Position numbers and translations under genes: made by a program
Notes under the pieces: model-generated
What the model saw: only the letters and a program-made list of their open reading frames with translations
Told to the model about the DNA's origin: nothing
The model's database searches: none
In this document: positions 26,574-35,134 of the stretch, piece after piece
Position numbering within the stretch: position 1 is the stretch's first letter
How the letters are laid out: each line of letters starts with the position of its first letter
Assembly (NCBI RefSeq): GCF_009176705.1
Contig: NZ_AP021846.1
Coordinates: forward strand, 1,892,001 to 1,956,000
Direction of reading: 5' to 3'
From: Pseudoalteromonas sp. A25
Lineage (GTDB): Bacteria; Pseudomonadota; Gammaproteobacteria; Enterobacterales; Alteromonadaceae
DNA length: 64,000 nt

Positions 26574-27299
26574 TTAATGGTCTAAGCTGAATCGCTGCTT
26601 GCGATTAAATACTTCGTGCTCAGCGTTTGAAACAATTTTGGCGAGCATTCCATTGCTTGACAGCTCTTTGAGCTTTTCGTCTATCTGTTTTATCAACTGA
26701 ACATGGTCGCGACGAATATAGTGATATAACGCCTGTTTATCTAGGCTTTTTTTATGTGGGACAATATCTGTAATGCCTAAATGTTTGAGTACAATGAGAC
26801 CATCAACTCGATTGGTGATAGCTACATCAGCTAACCCTGCAGCGACTAACTTAAACATTTGCGCCGTATTGTCGGTATCTGTAACGTTTTTTAGTCCTCT
26901 CGTTATATTTTCAGTATGTTTTACTCCTCTCACTTTAACGATATGATACTTCGCTAAGTCTGCTGCATTATTGATTATGATACCACTGCCTTTTTTGGTG
27001 AAAACCATAGTCTCTAAGTAGTAATATGGAGTCGGAACACGCATTGTCACAGGGGTTTCATCTCCATAGCTGTATATACGCATAATCTCGCCATCATTTA
27101 ATCCTGATGCCGTCACATACTGCGCTCTTTTGCCAGGCAAGGGCGTGATGACAATGTTTAAGCCAAGCTGCCTATACACCTCTGTCATTACAATACGGCC
27201 AACTTCTTGTTCAATTAAGTAATTGATGGATGCAAATTGATAGGTTTGAGCCCATAGGGGATAGCTGATGATTGATAGAAATAGCAGTAGATACTTCAT
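26574..27299 (-). CDS. Periplasmic solute-binding protein, SBP_bac_3-like
   Basis: A 241-residue protein with a cleavable signal peptide (L-L-L-F-L-S-I-I-S-Y-P-L-W-A). The mature part has E-V-Y-R-Q-L-G-L-N-I-V-I-T-P-L-P-G-K-R-A, a G-L-N-D-G-E segment and T-P-Y-Y-Y-L-E-T-M-V-F, typical of the SBP_bac_3 proteins that occur as orphan genes in Alteromonadales. There is no transporter nearby. It may deliver ligand information to a membrane sensor; the ligand is unknown. This is the second of three such proteins in the window. Confidence 0.78.
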   Translation of the reverse strand: MKYLLLFLSIISYPLWAQTYQFASINYLIEQEVGRIVMTEVYRQLGLNIVITPLPGKRAQYVTASGLNDGEIMRIYSYGDETPVTMRVPTPYYYLETMVFTKKGSGIIINNAADLAKYHIVKVRGVKHTENITRGLKNVTDTDNTAQMFKLVAAGLADVAITNRVDGLIVLKHLGITDIVPHKKSLDKQALYHYIRRDHVQLIKQIDEKLKELSSNGMLAKIVSNAEHEVFNRKQRFSLDH

Positions 27300-27492
27300 A
27301 ATTCACTAAAGTCTGATAGGTTTACAGCATGCTGTATAGCCTCATTATAGTCTATTTATTGAAGAGCATATAAAAGAAATTAATACTTAGGCTGGCACCA
27401 ATGGCACAACGCGAATAATAAAATTGAATCGTTCAGAACCTTTTGACGCTTTGGTACGCCTTTATATTAAAGCATTAATTTTTTGGAGTGTT

Positions 27493-27996
27493 ATGAATGC
27501 CAGTGAAATAGCGATACTTGTACTTGAAGCTCAGCATGGAGATAAAGCGTCTTTTGAAAAGCTCTGTAATGCGCTTTACCTGCCAAGTTATCGGTTTGCG
27601 CTCAAATTAACGCGTTGTCCTTCAATGGCTGACGATGTAACCCAAGAAGCATGGGCATGCGTAGCCAAAGACATTACAAAACTAAAGGAGCCAGGCGCAT
27701 TTAAAGCATGGCTATATAGATTAATATATCGGCGTTTTATTGATCTTATTCGTAAAAATAAGCACATTTTACTACCGATAGATGAAGAAGGTTATGCACC
27801 AACAGTTGAGCAACACTATGATGTACTTGTATTAATAAATAAATTACCAGATATTCAAAGGCATATCGTTTATTTATTTTACTTTGAGCAAATGACACTT
27901 GCTGATATTAGCGCGGTTCTAGAAATGGCCGTTGGCACTGTGAAATCAACATTGCATAGGGCTAGAGCGACATTGTTAGAGCTTGCAAGCGAATAA
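27493..27996 (+). CDS. ECF-type RNA polymerase sigma factor
   Basis: The ATG at 27493 has GGAGTG 3-8 bp upstream and gives 167 residues; a frame extends 23 codons further up without support. Region 2 carries R-F-A-L-K-L-T-R and M-A-D-D-V-T-Q-E-A-W-A-C-V, and region 4 carries L-P-D-I-Q-R-H-I-V-Y-L-F-Y-F-E-Q-M-T-L-A-D-I-S-A-V-L, A-V-G-T-V-K-S-T-L-H-R-A-R. This is an extracytoplasmic-function sigma factor. The gene 24 bp downstream encodes a DUF6768 membrane protein that probably controls it. Confidence 0.88.
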   Translation: MNASEIAILVLEAQHGDKASFEKLCNALYLPSYRFALKLTRCPSMADDVTQEAWACVAKDITKLKEPGAFKAWLYRLIYRRFIDLIRKNKHILLPIDEEGYAPTVEQHYDVLVLINKLPDIQRHIVYLFYFEQMTLADISAVLEMAVGTVKSTLHRARATLLELASE

Positions 27997-28020
27997 TGGG
28001 AACTATCAGGAGTATTGAAT

Positions 28021-28407
28021 ATGAATATTGACAAAAAAATCAAAGAAAGCTTAATTGCTGAGCAGCAACATTTAGACTCAATCATTAGTAGTGATCAGGG
28101 TTTATTTGGCCGCTTATCAGATATTTATCAGGGTAGTATGCGTTTATGGGTAATAATATCAACGCTTGCAGGTCTTCTTATAACCATTGGTTTTGTATAT
28201 GCTGGATATCAGTTTGTTATTGCTACAACGCCTTCATTACAAATTTTTTGGGCTGTCTGGTTCATTGTTGGACTGATATCTCAAATAGCAATAAAGTTGT
28301 GGCTTTTCATGGAGATGAACCGTATTGCTTTGCTTAAAGAAGTTAAGCGCAGTGAGTTAAATATACTCTCAGCAATTAACGATCAAGGAGTGCAAGACAC
28401 GGTTTGA
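28021..28407 (+). CDS. DUF6768 membrane protein, candidate regulator of the ECF sigma factor
   Basis: A 128-residue protein (ATG at 28021, AGGAG about 10 bp upstream; TTG at 28015 is less likely). It has a charged N-terminal helix, Q-G-L-F-G-R-L, two transmembrane helices (about 44-68 and 76-96) and a characteristic tail L-W-L-F-M-E-M-N-R-I-A-L-L-K-E-V-K-R. I recognise this as the DUF6768 family, members of which often sit next to ECF sigma genes. An anti-sigma-like role is inferred from that context; no zinc-binding anti-sigma motif is present. Confidence 0.75.
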   Translation: MNIDKKIKESLIAEQQHLDSIISSDQGLFGRLSDIYQGSMRLWVIISTLAGLLITIGFVYAGYQFVIATTPSLQIFWAVWFIVGLISQIAIKLWLFMEMNRIALLKEVKRSELNILSAINDQGVQDTV

Positions 28408-28500
28408 ACCGTGTCATTCACACTTTCATACATATTTACATTTGCATTCAAAAATAAACCGCTTAGTATGCTAGCGCGTTCAAGAAAATAGAATAAGCAA

Positions 28501-30531
28501 ATGTCAGTACTACAGTTTGGTGAATTTCAGTTTGATCTTACCTTATCTCGTCTATCAACAGAGTTTACAGAAGTAAACCTTGATCCCAGGCAAACCGCGT
28601 TATTACAGTACTTTGTTGCAAATCCACACAGAATCATAAATAGAGACGAGCTTCAAAATGAAATTTGGAATGGCGTTATTGTTACCGATAATGCGATAAA
28701 TAAACTGGTCGCAAATTTACGTAAGGCGCTGGGAGACGATGCTAAAGAGCCAACATATATTCAAACTGTCCCTAAACTTGGCTATCGTTTTGTTTGTGAT
28801 GTTGTTGCTATTGAACGCAATGAAAGCTTGCTTTCACCAGCATACAAAAACAGTCAGCATAAGCTGAATATAAAACTAATTTCGAGCATTTTTATTGGTG
28901 TGTTGCTGGTATTAGTTGTTGCTTTTAGTATGTTTAAAAACGAGCACCATTATGGTGATACTCAAACACTAAGTCGTTTTCATGGCTCTAAAAGTCCTCC
29001 TGTATTTGTTGATGATATCGGCAATATGTTGTTTATCAATGCAACCCAACGGGGTAAAACGCTGTGGCTAAGTGATGGAAAATCAGCGCTCCCAAGGGAG
29101 GTTGATATGACCAAGCACTATATTGATGAGCTAGTAGGCTTTTCAAATGGTAAGCTTCTATACAAAGGCTACTCATCTGAATGCGGCTGGTTTGTTACTG
29201 ACGTTGATATAGAGAGCGGCCAGTTATCAGACGATAGAGTTGAGTTTTCGCTATGTGGCGAGCGTACAATTCATAATTCAAAATTTGATACGCGAAGCGA
29301 GACTTTGTATGTTTTGGCACACGCTAAAAGGCACGAACATGATAATCAACTGTATATGTCTCGCATGGGAGAAGAACTTCAGCAGATTAACCTAGATTTA
29401 GGGGCTCACTGGCGTATAGCTTCATTGGATATACACCCAATTAACAATGAATTACTAATTACTGCTCATTCTCTCGCAGGGAAAACGGGGGCTTTTGTTT
29501 ACCAGACGTCCTCAGGCAAGCTTGAAAAATTAAAAGAGTTTGCGAGCATAGTTGAACATGTAACCTGGGACCACCAAGCACAGGGGGTAGTTTATATTAC
29601 ACCTGCTCCGACGAGTCGATTGATGTATCAATCATTAAATACTCAAGACTCAAGTTTAATTGCAAACGTAAACGAGCGTTTATGCTGCAATATTGTGCGT
29701 CACCCAAACCAAGTTGACTATGTATTTGTTAGCAGCGACAAAAATATAGACATAAAATGGCTAGCAACAAATTATGCGCTGGATAATAGCAGTGTAATTG
29801 ACCGAGAGCCTTTATTTGCGCATACAAAGTCAGGCCACTATTTTCTATCTAACCGTTCAGGGCATTCTCAAGTGTATTTCCAAGCCCCCGGTGAGTCGGC
29901 TAGGCTTGTCACAGAGCTTGCACATAATTCTAGGATTAAAGCGATGGCGCTGTCACAAGACGATACTCTTTTACTTTTAAGGGGCAAACATCGTTTATGG
30001 CTAGTCCCGACACAGCGCGAAGGAAGTATCAAAAATACTTACATCGAAGGGTATACCTATGCCCAGCATTGGCTAACAAACACGCTTTTTTCGATTACTA
30101 TCAAGCAACAAGATAAAAGACACGTTTGGATAATGAATACAGATATGCAAAAAGTAGCTCAGCTGCATGATGACTTTACTCATATTCTGGTTGATCCAAA
30201 AAATCCAAACATACATTTTTATGTGGATAGAGAGAATAAGATATATCGCGCCTCTGTAGAGCAAATGTTACTCAATGTAGGTAAGGAGCAACTCTCTTTT
30301 ATCGGTGATTTACCAGAATTTTCTCAGCTTTTAATTGAAGATCACATCCTATACCTAGTTAGCCTTTATGGTGAAACACTCACTACCTACAAGCTTGGCG
30401 ACGCTTTACAGCTATTGGCTAAGCAGCCTATTAACGCCTATTTAGGGTTTGACGTAAAAGATAGCCAAGTAATTTATGCCGGCAAAACACACTATCGTAG
30501 TGAGGTTTACAGAACAAAAGCGACGCAATAA
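28501..30531 (+). CDS. CadC-like membrane-anchored winged-helix transcriptional regulator
   Basis: A 676-residue protein. Residues 1-105 form an OmpR/PhoB-type winged helix (R-I-I-N-R-D-E-L-Q-N-E-I-W, A-I-N-K-L-V-A-N-L-R-K-A-L-G-D, T-V-P-K-L-G-Y-R-F). One transmembrane helix follows (about 126-145). The remaining ~530 residues are periplasmic, in short beta-strand repeats resembling a TolB/WD-like propeller. Like CadC and ToxR it would bind DNA while anchored in the membrane and sense signals outside. It has no receiver domain. A TPR histidine kinase gene follows 122 bp downstream on the same strand. Confidence 0.87.
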   Translation: MSVLQFGEFQFDLTLSRLSTEFTEVNLDPRQTALLQYFVANPHRIINRDELQNEIWNGVIVTDNAINKLVANLRKALGDDAKEPTYIQTVPKLGYRFVCDVVAIERNESLLSPAYKNSQHKLNIKLISSIFIGVLLVLVVAFSMFKNEHHYGDTQTLSRFHGSKSPPVFVDDIGNMLFINATQRGKTLWLSDGKSALPREVDMTKHYIDELVGFSNGKLLYKGYSSECGWFVTDVDIESGQLSDDRVEFSLCGERTIHNSKFDTRSETLYVLAHAKRHEHDNQLYMSRMGEELQQINLDLGAHWRIASLDIHPINNELLITAHSLAGKTGAFVYQTSSGKLEKLKEFASIVEHVTWDHQAQGVVYITPAPTSRLMYQSLNTQDSSLIANVNERLCCNIVRHPNQVDYVFVSSDKNIDIKWLATNYALDNSSVIDREPLFAHTKSGHYFLSNRSGHSQVYFQAPGESARLVTELAHNSRIKAMALSQDDTLLLLRGKHRLWLVPTQREGSIKNTYIEGYTYAQHWLTNTLFSITIKQQDKRHVWIMNTDMQKVAQLHDDFTHILVDPKNPNIHFYVDRENKIYRASVEQMLLNVGKEQLSFIGDLPEFSQLLIEDHILYLVSLYGETLTTYKLGDALQLLAKQPINAYLGFDVKDSQVIYAGKTHYRSEVYRTKATQ

Positions 30532-30653
30532 TCGCTATCTGATAGAAGTGAAACTGATACCTACCTGTAATGTAGTGTAAGCGATCCAGTTATTTATAAA
30601 TTTTTTAATTACTTTAAACTTAGCTCTGATTTATAAAAATTTATTGGATTGAA

Positions 30654-32858
30654 GTGTATAAACTCATTCATATATTTCGCTCATGTATCATCATGACGTT
30701 GTTTGCGTGTGCAACCGTATTTGCTGAGCCGCATAATTGGCAGATAGTTGATGCTACTTTACAGCAACAATTAGAATCGAACCCTGAACTCGCATTACAA
30801 CAAGCACAAGAATTACTTAAAAAAGAAAACTATTCACCAGACTCTAACAGAGCCGCTTGGTTTGCGCTCAATGAAGTTATTGCACATGCCCAAATTAGTA
30901 TGGGTCTTTATGATGAAGCTGCACATATTGCTAATCATCTATATAAAACGCATGACAGCAGGCTGTTTACTGAATATAAAGCTCGCGCTATTTTATTGAA
31001 AGCAATGTTAGCAGAGCGTCATAATGATGTAGAGCAAACAAAAGAGACCGTCCAAGAGGGGTTGGCTTTATTAGCAAATAGTAAAGTCAGTTTGAACCAA
31101 AGCTTACAGGCCGATCTATATTCTTTATTGAGCAAAGGTTACCGTGAATCGGCTGATTACGCTAATGCATTAAAATATGCAAAGCGCGCGATTGAACTTG
31201 CTAACAACGACTCCTCACGGCTGGCGCGTTTTCATAACAAGATTGGCGTGATTTATGATTACACCGGTAATGTTGAACTTGCGCTCAAACATCATGATTT
31301 ATCTTTACGTTTAAGACAAGCAACCGATAATCAGCAGGGCATTTCAGATTCACTATACAATATTGGTGAAATATACCGCGATATGGGCCGTTTTCCTCAG
31401 GCGCTCAAACACTTCTTACAAGCATTAAAGGTTGATGAATCCTTGGGTAATCCCTACCACGTAGCAAATAGTCACGGAAAGTTAGGGCAAGTGTATCTGG
31501 CCATGGGAAAAGTGGATTTGGCGCTGGAACATATTAATCATGGCATTTACATTACTAAGAAAATGAACGCTCCTAGTGATATGGCATGGCAAAAGAGTAA
31601 TTTAGCACGTGCCTATATCGCAAAAAAACAGTTCGATAAAGCGCTTAATATCGCAAATGATGCACTGCAACTTGCGGTAGCTGCCAAAGCCAAGCGAACC
31701 GAGCACACTGTTCGAATGGTGTTGTTGGACATTTTTATTGCGCAAAAACGCGTTGATAAAGCAGCAGAGCAAATTGATTTATTGCTATCTATGGCTAATA
31801 CCGGTTTGCAATATCAAAGTGAGCTACACAAAGTCAGTGCTCAGCTTTATGAACAGTCAGGTGATACTCGCAATGCTTACTCGGCTTTAAAACGCTTTGT
31901 AGAGACGCAACAAAAGCTTCATGAGTATATAGAGCAGCGACAATCAGAGCGAGTAACGCAGAATGTCGAAGTGATACGCCAAGAGCAAGCGTTAAAATTA
32001 TTGCAAAAAGAGCAAGCCTTACAGCAAGCAAAACTTGATAACCTTGAATTGCAAAGAAAAATGGTTTTTTTAGTGTTGTTGTTGTTAGTTGGCGTGGCTT
32101 TGATGATTTATTTTAGATTACGTGCAAAACAAAAACTTGCTAATTTAAGTGCCGATATGTTGGCAACCAACTTAAGAGAAAAAAATCAATTGTTGTCAGA
32201 TGTATCTCACGAGCTGAGAACGCCACTGGCCGCACTAAAATTATCTATTGAACTTCTTGAGCACAATATCGAACCAGATACCGAAAAAGCATATCGCAAG
32301 GTACACCAAAAAATAGCACAGCTTGATCACTTAATTGCAGATATTTATCGCTCAGCTCAGTACGATAATAATGTTATGCAACTCATCAAACAGCGTGTTG
32401 AATTAAACGAATTAGTAAAAGATGTAGTCAGTGATTTTAAGCCTCAATTTGACGCACAAGACCAAGCGTTAGATGTTGAGTTTATGTCTGAGCAATTAAT
32501 GTGCGAGGTAGACCCAGAGCGTTTTAAACAAATACTCATTAATTTGCTTAATAATAGTTTGGCCTATACGCATAAAAATGGACAAACTCACCTCTGTTTA
32601 CAAGTAGTTAATTTAGCAAATAAAAGGCGGGCTCTTCTTAGCGTGAGTGATTCTGAACCGGGTGTAACTGATGAGCAGCTTAATAAGATATTTGAACGCT
32701 TCTACCGAGTTGATGCATCTCGCAGTCGAGACTCAGGAGGTTCCGGCTTGGGCCTTGCTATTTGCAAACAAATCGTTTTGGCGCATGAGGGTGAAATAAT
32801 AGCCGAGCATAGTGATTATGGGGGCATTACGTTTAAGGTATTGATAGATATAGATTAA
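30654..32858 (+). CDS. TPR-containing sensor histidine kinase with BaeS-like kinase core
   Basis: A 734-residue protein starting at GTG with a signal-like segment (C-I-I-M-T-L-F-A-C-A-T-V-F-A). Residues ~30-400 are tetratricopeptide repeats (for example S-L-Y-N-I-G-E-I-Y-R-D-M-G-R-F-P-Q-A-L-K-H), presumably periplasmic. A coiled coil and one membrane helix (about 475-490) lead to the kinase: H519 in S-H-E-L-R-T-P-L, the N-box N-L-L-N-N-S-L, and F-E-R-F-Y-R-V-D-A-S-R-S-R with S-G-L-G-L-A-I as in BaeS. The G1 box reads D-S-E-P-G-V. No response regulator lies beside it; the CadC-like protein upstream is the only regulator nearby. Confidence 0.88.
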   Translation: MYKLIHIFRSCIIMTLFACATVFAEPHNWQIVDATLQQQLESNPELALQQAQELLKKENYSPDSNRAAWFALNEVIAHAQISMGLYDEAAHIANHLYKTHDSRLFTEYKARAILLKAMLAERHNDVEQTKETVQEGLALLANSKVSLNQSLQADLYSLLSKGYRESADYANALKYAKRAIELANNDSSRLARFHNKIGVIYDYTGNVELALKHHDLSLRLRQATDNQQGISDSLYNIGEIYRDMGRFPQALKHFLQALKVDESLGNPYHVANSHGKLGQVYLAMGKVDLALEHINHGIYITKKMNAPSDMAWQKSNLARAYIAKKQFDKALNIANDALQLAVAAKAKRTEHTVRMVLLDIFIAQKRVDKAAEQIDLLLSMANTGLQYQSELHKVSAQLYEQSGDTRNAYSALKRFVETQQKLHEYIEQRQSERVTQNVEVIRQEQALKLLQKEQALQQAKLDNLELQRKMVFLVLLLLVGVALMIYFRLRAKQKLANLSADMLATNLREKNQLLSDVSHELRTPLAALKLSIELLEHNIEPDTEKAYRKVHQKIAQLDHLIADIYRSAQYDNNVMQLIKQRVELNELVKDVVSDFKPQFDAQDQALDVEFMSEQLMCEVDPERFKQILINLLNNSLAYTHKNGQTHLCLQVVNLANKRRALLSVSDSEPGVTDEQLNKIFERFYRVDASRSRDSGGSGLGLAICKQIVLAHEGEIIAEHSDYGGITFKVLIDID

Positions 32859-32959
32859 ACTAATATTTTTGCTCAAAAAATTTAAAAATATAGCTTACCT
32901 CTTAAAATGAGAGATAAGCTTTTACTCGTTAAAAGGCCGTATAAAAGATTCAGCAAAAC

Positions 32960-35059
32960 TTAATATATTAACTGCTTTGATAGTAACAATGGCTCACCAT
33001 CTACCTCTAGTTTTGCTTTAATATGCACAATACCATTTTTAAGCTGCTTTAAATTTGCTATATCAGGTGACCAATGTTCTTGCTCATAAGGCCTGAGCTT
33101 AATATGCTGCTGCCACAGCTCAGCACTTTGCGCTGAGTCCTCAAACGAATAAAAATATACCGACAAGGTGCCAGTAGTTTTTCCTGAGTAGGGGCCAGAA
33201 ATGGCAATATCCAGCTCACTTTTGTTTTCGACATCCATGTGCACCCCGTCGAAAGTTTGCTCGTATCGCGGTGTAACGTGATGGTGAGCACTGTATTTTG
33301 CAATTTGTGGTTGCCATTGCTGTGCTAAAAGGCTTAACTGCGACTCTATATTGGCATGCTCTGAGGGCATTTTTAGTTTTATTGCTAACTCTGCAAGCAC
33401 TTTGCGGCAACCATGGAGTTGTATCAGCGCATTTTCACAGGTGTTGAGTAGCTTCACAAATAGCGCCGTGTGATTAAAATACCAAGGATCTGCCGTCGAT
33501 TTGTTTAGCTTTGGCAATTCAAATTGGTGTTGGTGTAGGTAAGGCGTAATTTTGTGATTCATCCCTTTACCTATCAAACTGGCTTTTCTGTTGCTTATTG
33601 TTGTATTAAATGGCAGCTCAAATGTCATTACCTGCTTGTTATACTGGGTATAAACAGTGACTAGCAGCTCGTTGTTACGTTGCTTGATGGCAAAAGTGAG
33701 CGCTTGACCTTGCTTCAAGTCTTCTGTTAATTCAGGTTTCAGTGCTAACACTTGGTTTTTTTCGCCAAAGGCAAGCAATTCTAATTCAAACCGATTCGCT
33801 GCTTTTAACTTAAGTGGTAGTGGCGTATCCCCTTGGTACATTGCGATTCCAATCTCGCCACGATGCAGTTGAGAGGGTTCAAAATCGAGTTTTGCTGCGA
33901 CTAACCACGCAGAGTTCTCAAGTTGTATGGGCCATTCTGGTTTGGGAAAGTCCAAAACTGCATGTTTCGCTTGTGGATTAGCAGAGATATCTAACTGATG
34001 TGAAGATTTTGCGTCATCACTGCGTAACCAATAAGCATTGCCATCTTGCTCCCATGGGCCAGATACAATATTAAAAGTCGGTTTAATGCTTTGAACAAAC
34101 TGAGCAAATTGTTTCTCTAACATATGCCAATCGTTAAACGTAGTTTTTAGTAACTTATTGGCTGTTGGGAGCGTGTGTTCTGAGTGCGGATTCAGCGCCA
34201 TCAAATTGCTCAAGTAGCGCTTAAAGTATAATTGCCTGATTGGATCTGCCATTAAAAAGTGAATGACAAAAAAATTGAGACCCCTTTTTAGTTGGGGATC
34301 ATCATTAATTTGTTCAATCGTTGGCTTATTACTTTGCTGGTATTGCTCAAGCCCAGTGGTGATGTAATTCATAGGTGCTCTATCAAACACCATAACGGTC
34401 AACTGCTGCTTGTCTGGGTAGTAAACATGACTGGCTATGGCATCAGCTAGCCCTTCAGTGATCCAATTAGGGGCCCAGGTTGAGTGTCCATTTAATGCCA
34501 TATGAAAAGCGTGCATGGTTTCATGTATAACAATGTAGCGCTGATGGTGCTCTCTGTGGCTTGGAAAGTTATAGCCTGCGCGGTTATAGTACATTGTCTC
34601 GCCGCCTGCGTTTTTATGAATACCACGTAAAAAACCATCATCTAGCATGGCTTCTTTTAGGCGTGCCCTGGAGCTACCATACACGACAGCAATACGTTGA
34701 TTTTCAATATTTGGTGGTTCCATACCAAATAACTCCACGTAATGTGGATAGGCCATTTCGAGTAACTCTAGATATAGCCTTACTTTTTCTTCTGATAAGT
34801 CACTTTTTAATGCAAAATGTTTGCTTACCCACCAATTATAGCCACGGCTATTGCCAATTTTACCGTCACTATAAGTCGCAGGTACTGCTTTGCCTAGATA
34901 GGCTATGTCTACCTGTTTTAGCTTACTGGTTCGCCCAATTACTTGAATATCTGCTCTTAAATCAGCCGTATCTATTGGCTCAAACTTTTGCTGATTGTGA
35001 TCAATAACGCCTGTACAGCCTGTTGTAAGAAATAAAAATACAAGTAGTGACTTTCGCAT
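32960..35059 (-). CDS. Gluzincin-type metallopeptidase lipoprotein (DUF1570-like)
   Basis: The start is taken at the ATG at 35059 (M-R-K-S-L-L-V) because it opens a clean lipoprotein signal with lipobox T-T-G-C; 699 residues. The catalytic motif is H-E-T-M-H (H179, E180, H183) with a downstream glutamate in W-I-T-E-G-L-A-D (E202), the HExxH...E arrangement of gluzincins seen in DUF1570 and peptidase MA-like proteins. The C-terminal 350 residues have no clear family. It is anchored in the envelope facing the periplasm or outside. It diverges from the transporter gene over a 75-bp space holding a palindromic operator. Confidence 0.8.
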   Translation of the reverse strand: MRKSLLVFLFLTTGCTGVIDHNQQKFEPIDTADLRADIQVIGRTSKLKQVDIAYLGKAVPATYSDGKIGNSRGYNWWVSKHFALKSDLSEEKVRLYLELLEMAYPHYVELFGMEPPNIENQRIAVVYGSSRARLKEAMLDDGFLRGIHKNAGGETMYYNRAGYNFPSHREHHQRYIVIHETMHAFHMALNGHSTWAPNWITEGLADAIASHVYYPDKQQLTVMVFDRAPMNYITTGLEQYQQSNKPTIEQINDDPQLKRGLNFFVIHFLMADPIRQLYFKRYLSNLMALNPHSEHTLPTANKLLKTTFNDWHMLEKQFAQFVQSIKPTFNIVSGPWEQDGNAYWLRSDDAKSSHQLDISANPQAKHAVLDFPKPEWPIQLENSAWLVAAKLDFEPSQLHRGEIGIAMYQGDTPLPLKLKAANRFELELLAFGEKNQVLALKPELTEDLKQGQALTFAIKQRNNELLVTVYTQYNKQVMTFELPFNTTISNRKASLIGKGMNHKITPYLHQHQFELPKLNKSTADPWYFNHTALFVKLLNTCENALIQLHGCRKVLAELAIKLKMPSEHANIESQLSLLAQQWQPQIAKYSAHHHVTPRYEQTFDGVHMDVENKSELDIAISGPYSGKTTGTLSVYFYSFEDSAQSAELWQQHIKLRPYEQEHWSPDIANLKQLKNGIVHIKAKLEVDGEPLLLSKQLIY

Positions 35060-35085
35060 TTTGGTGTTCTCATTGTTGATATTTG

Positions 35086-35107
35086 GGTATATTGTATGCA
35101 ATATACC
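35086..35107. promoter_or_regulatory. Palindromic operator between divergent peptidase and transporter genes
   Basis: GGTATATTG-TATG-CAATATACC is a perfect 9-bp inverted repeat with a 4-bp centre, in the middle of the 75-bp space between the two start codons. This is the form of a dimeric repressor site (GntR/TetR type). The cognate regulator is not in the window. Confidence 0.65.
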
Positions 35108-35134
35108 TTACAGCGATTATGTCGGATTATCAAA

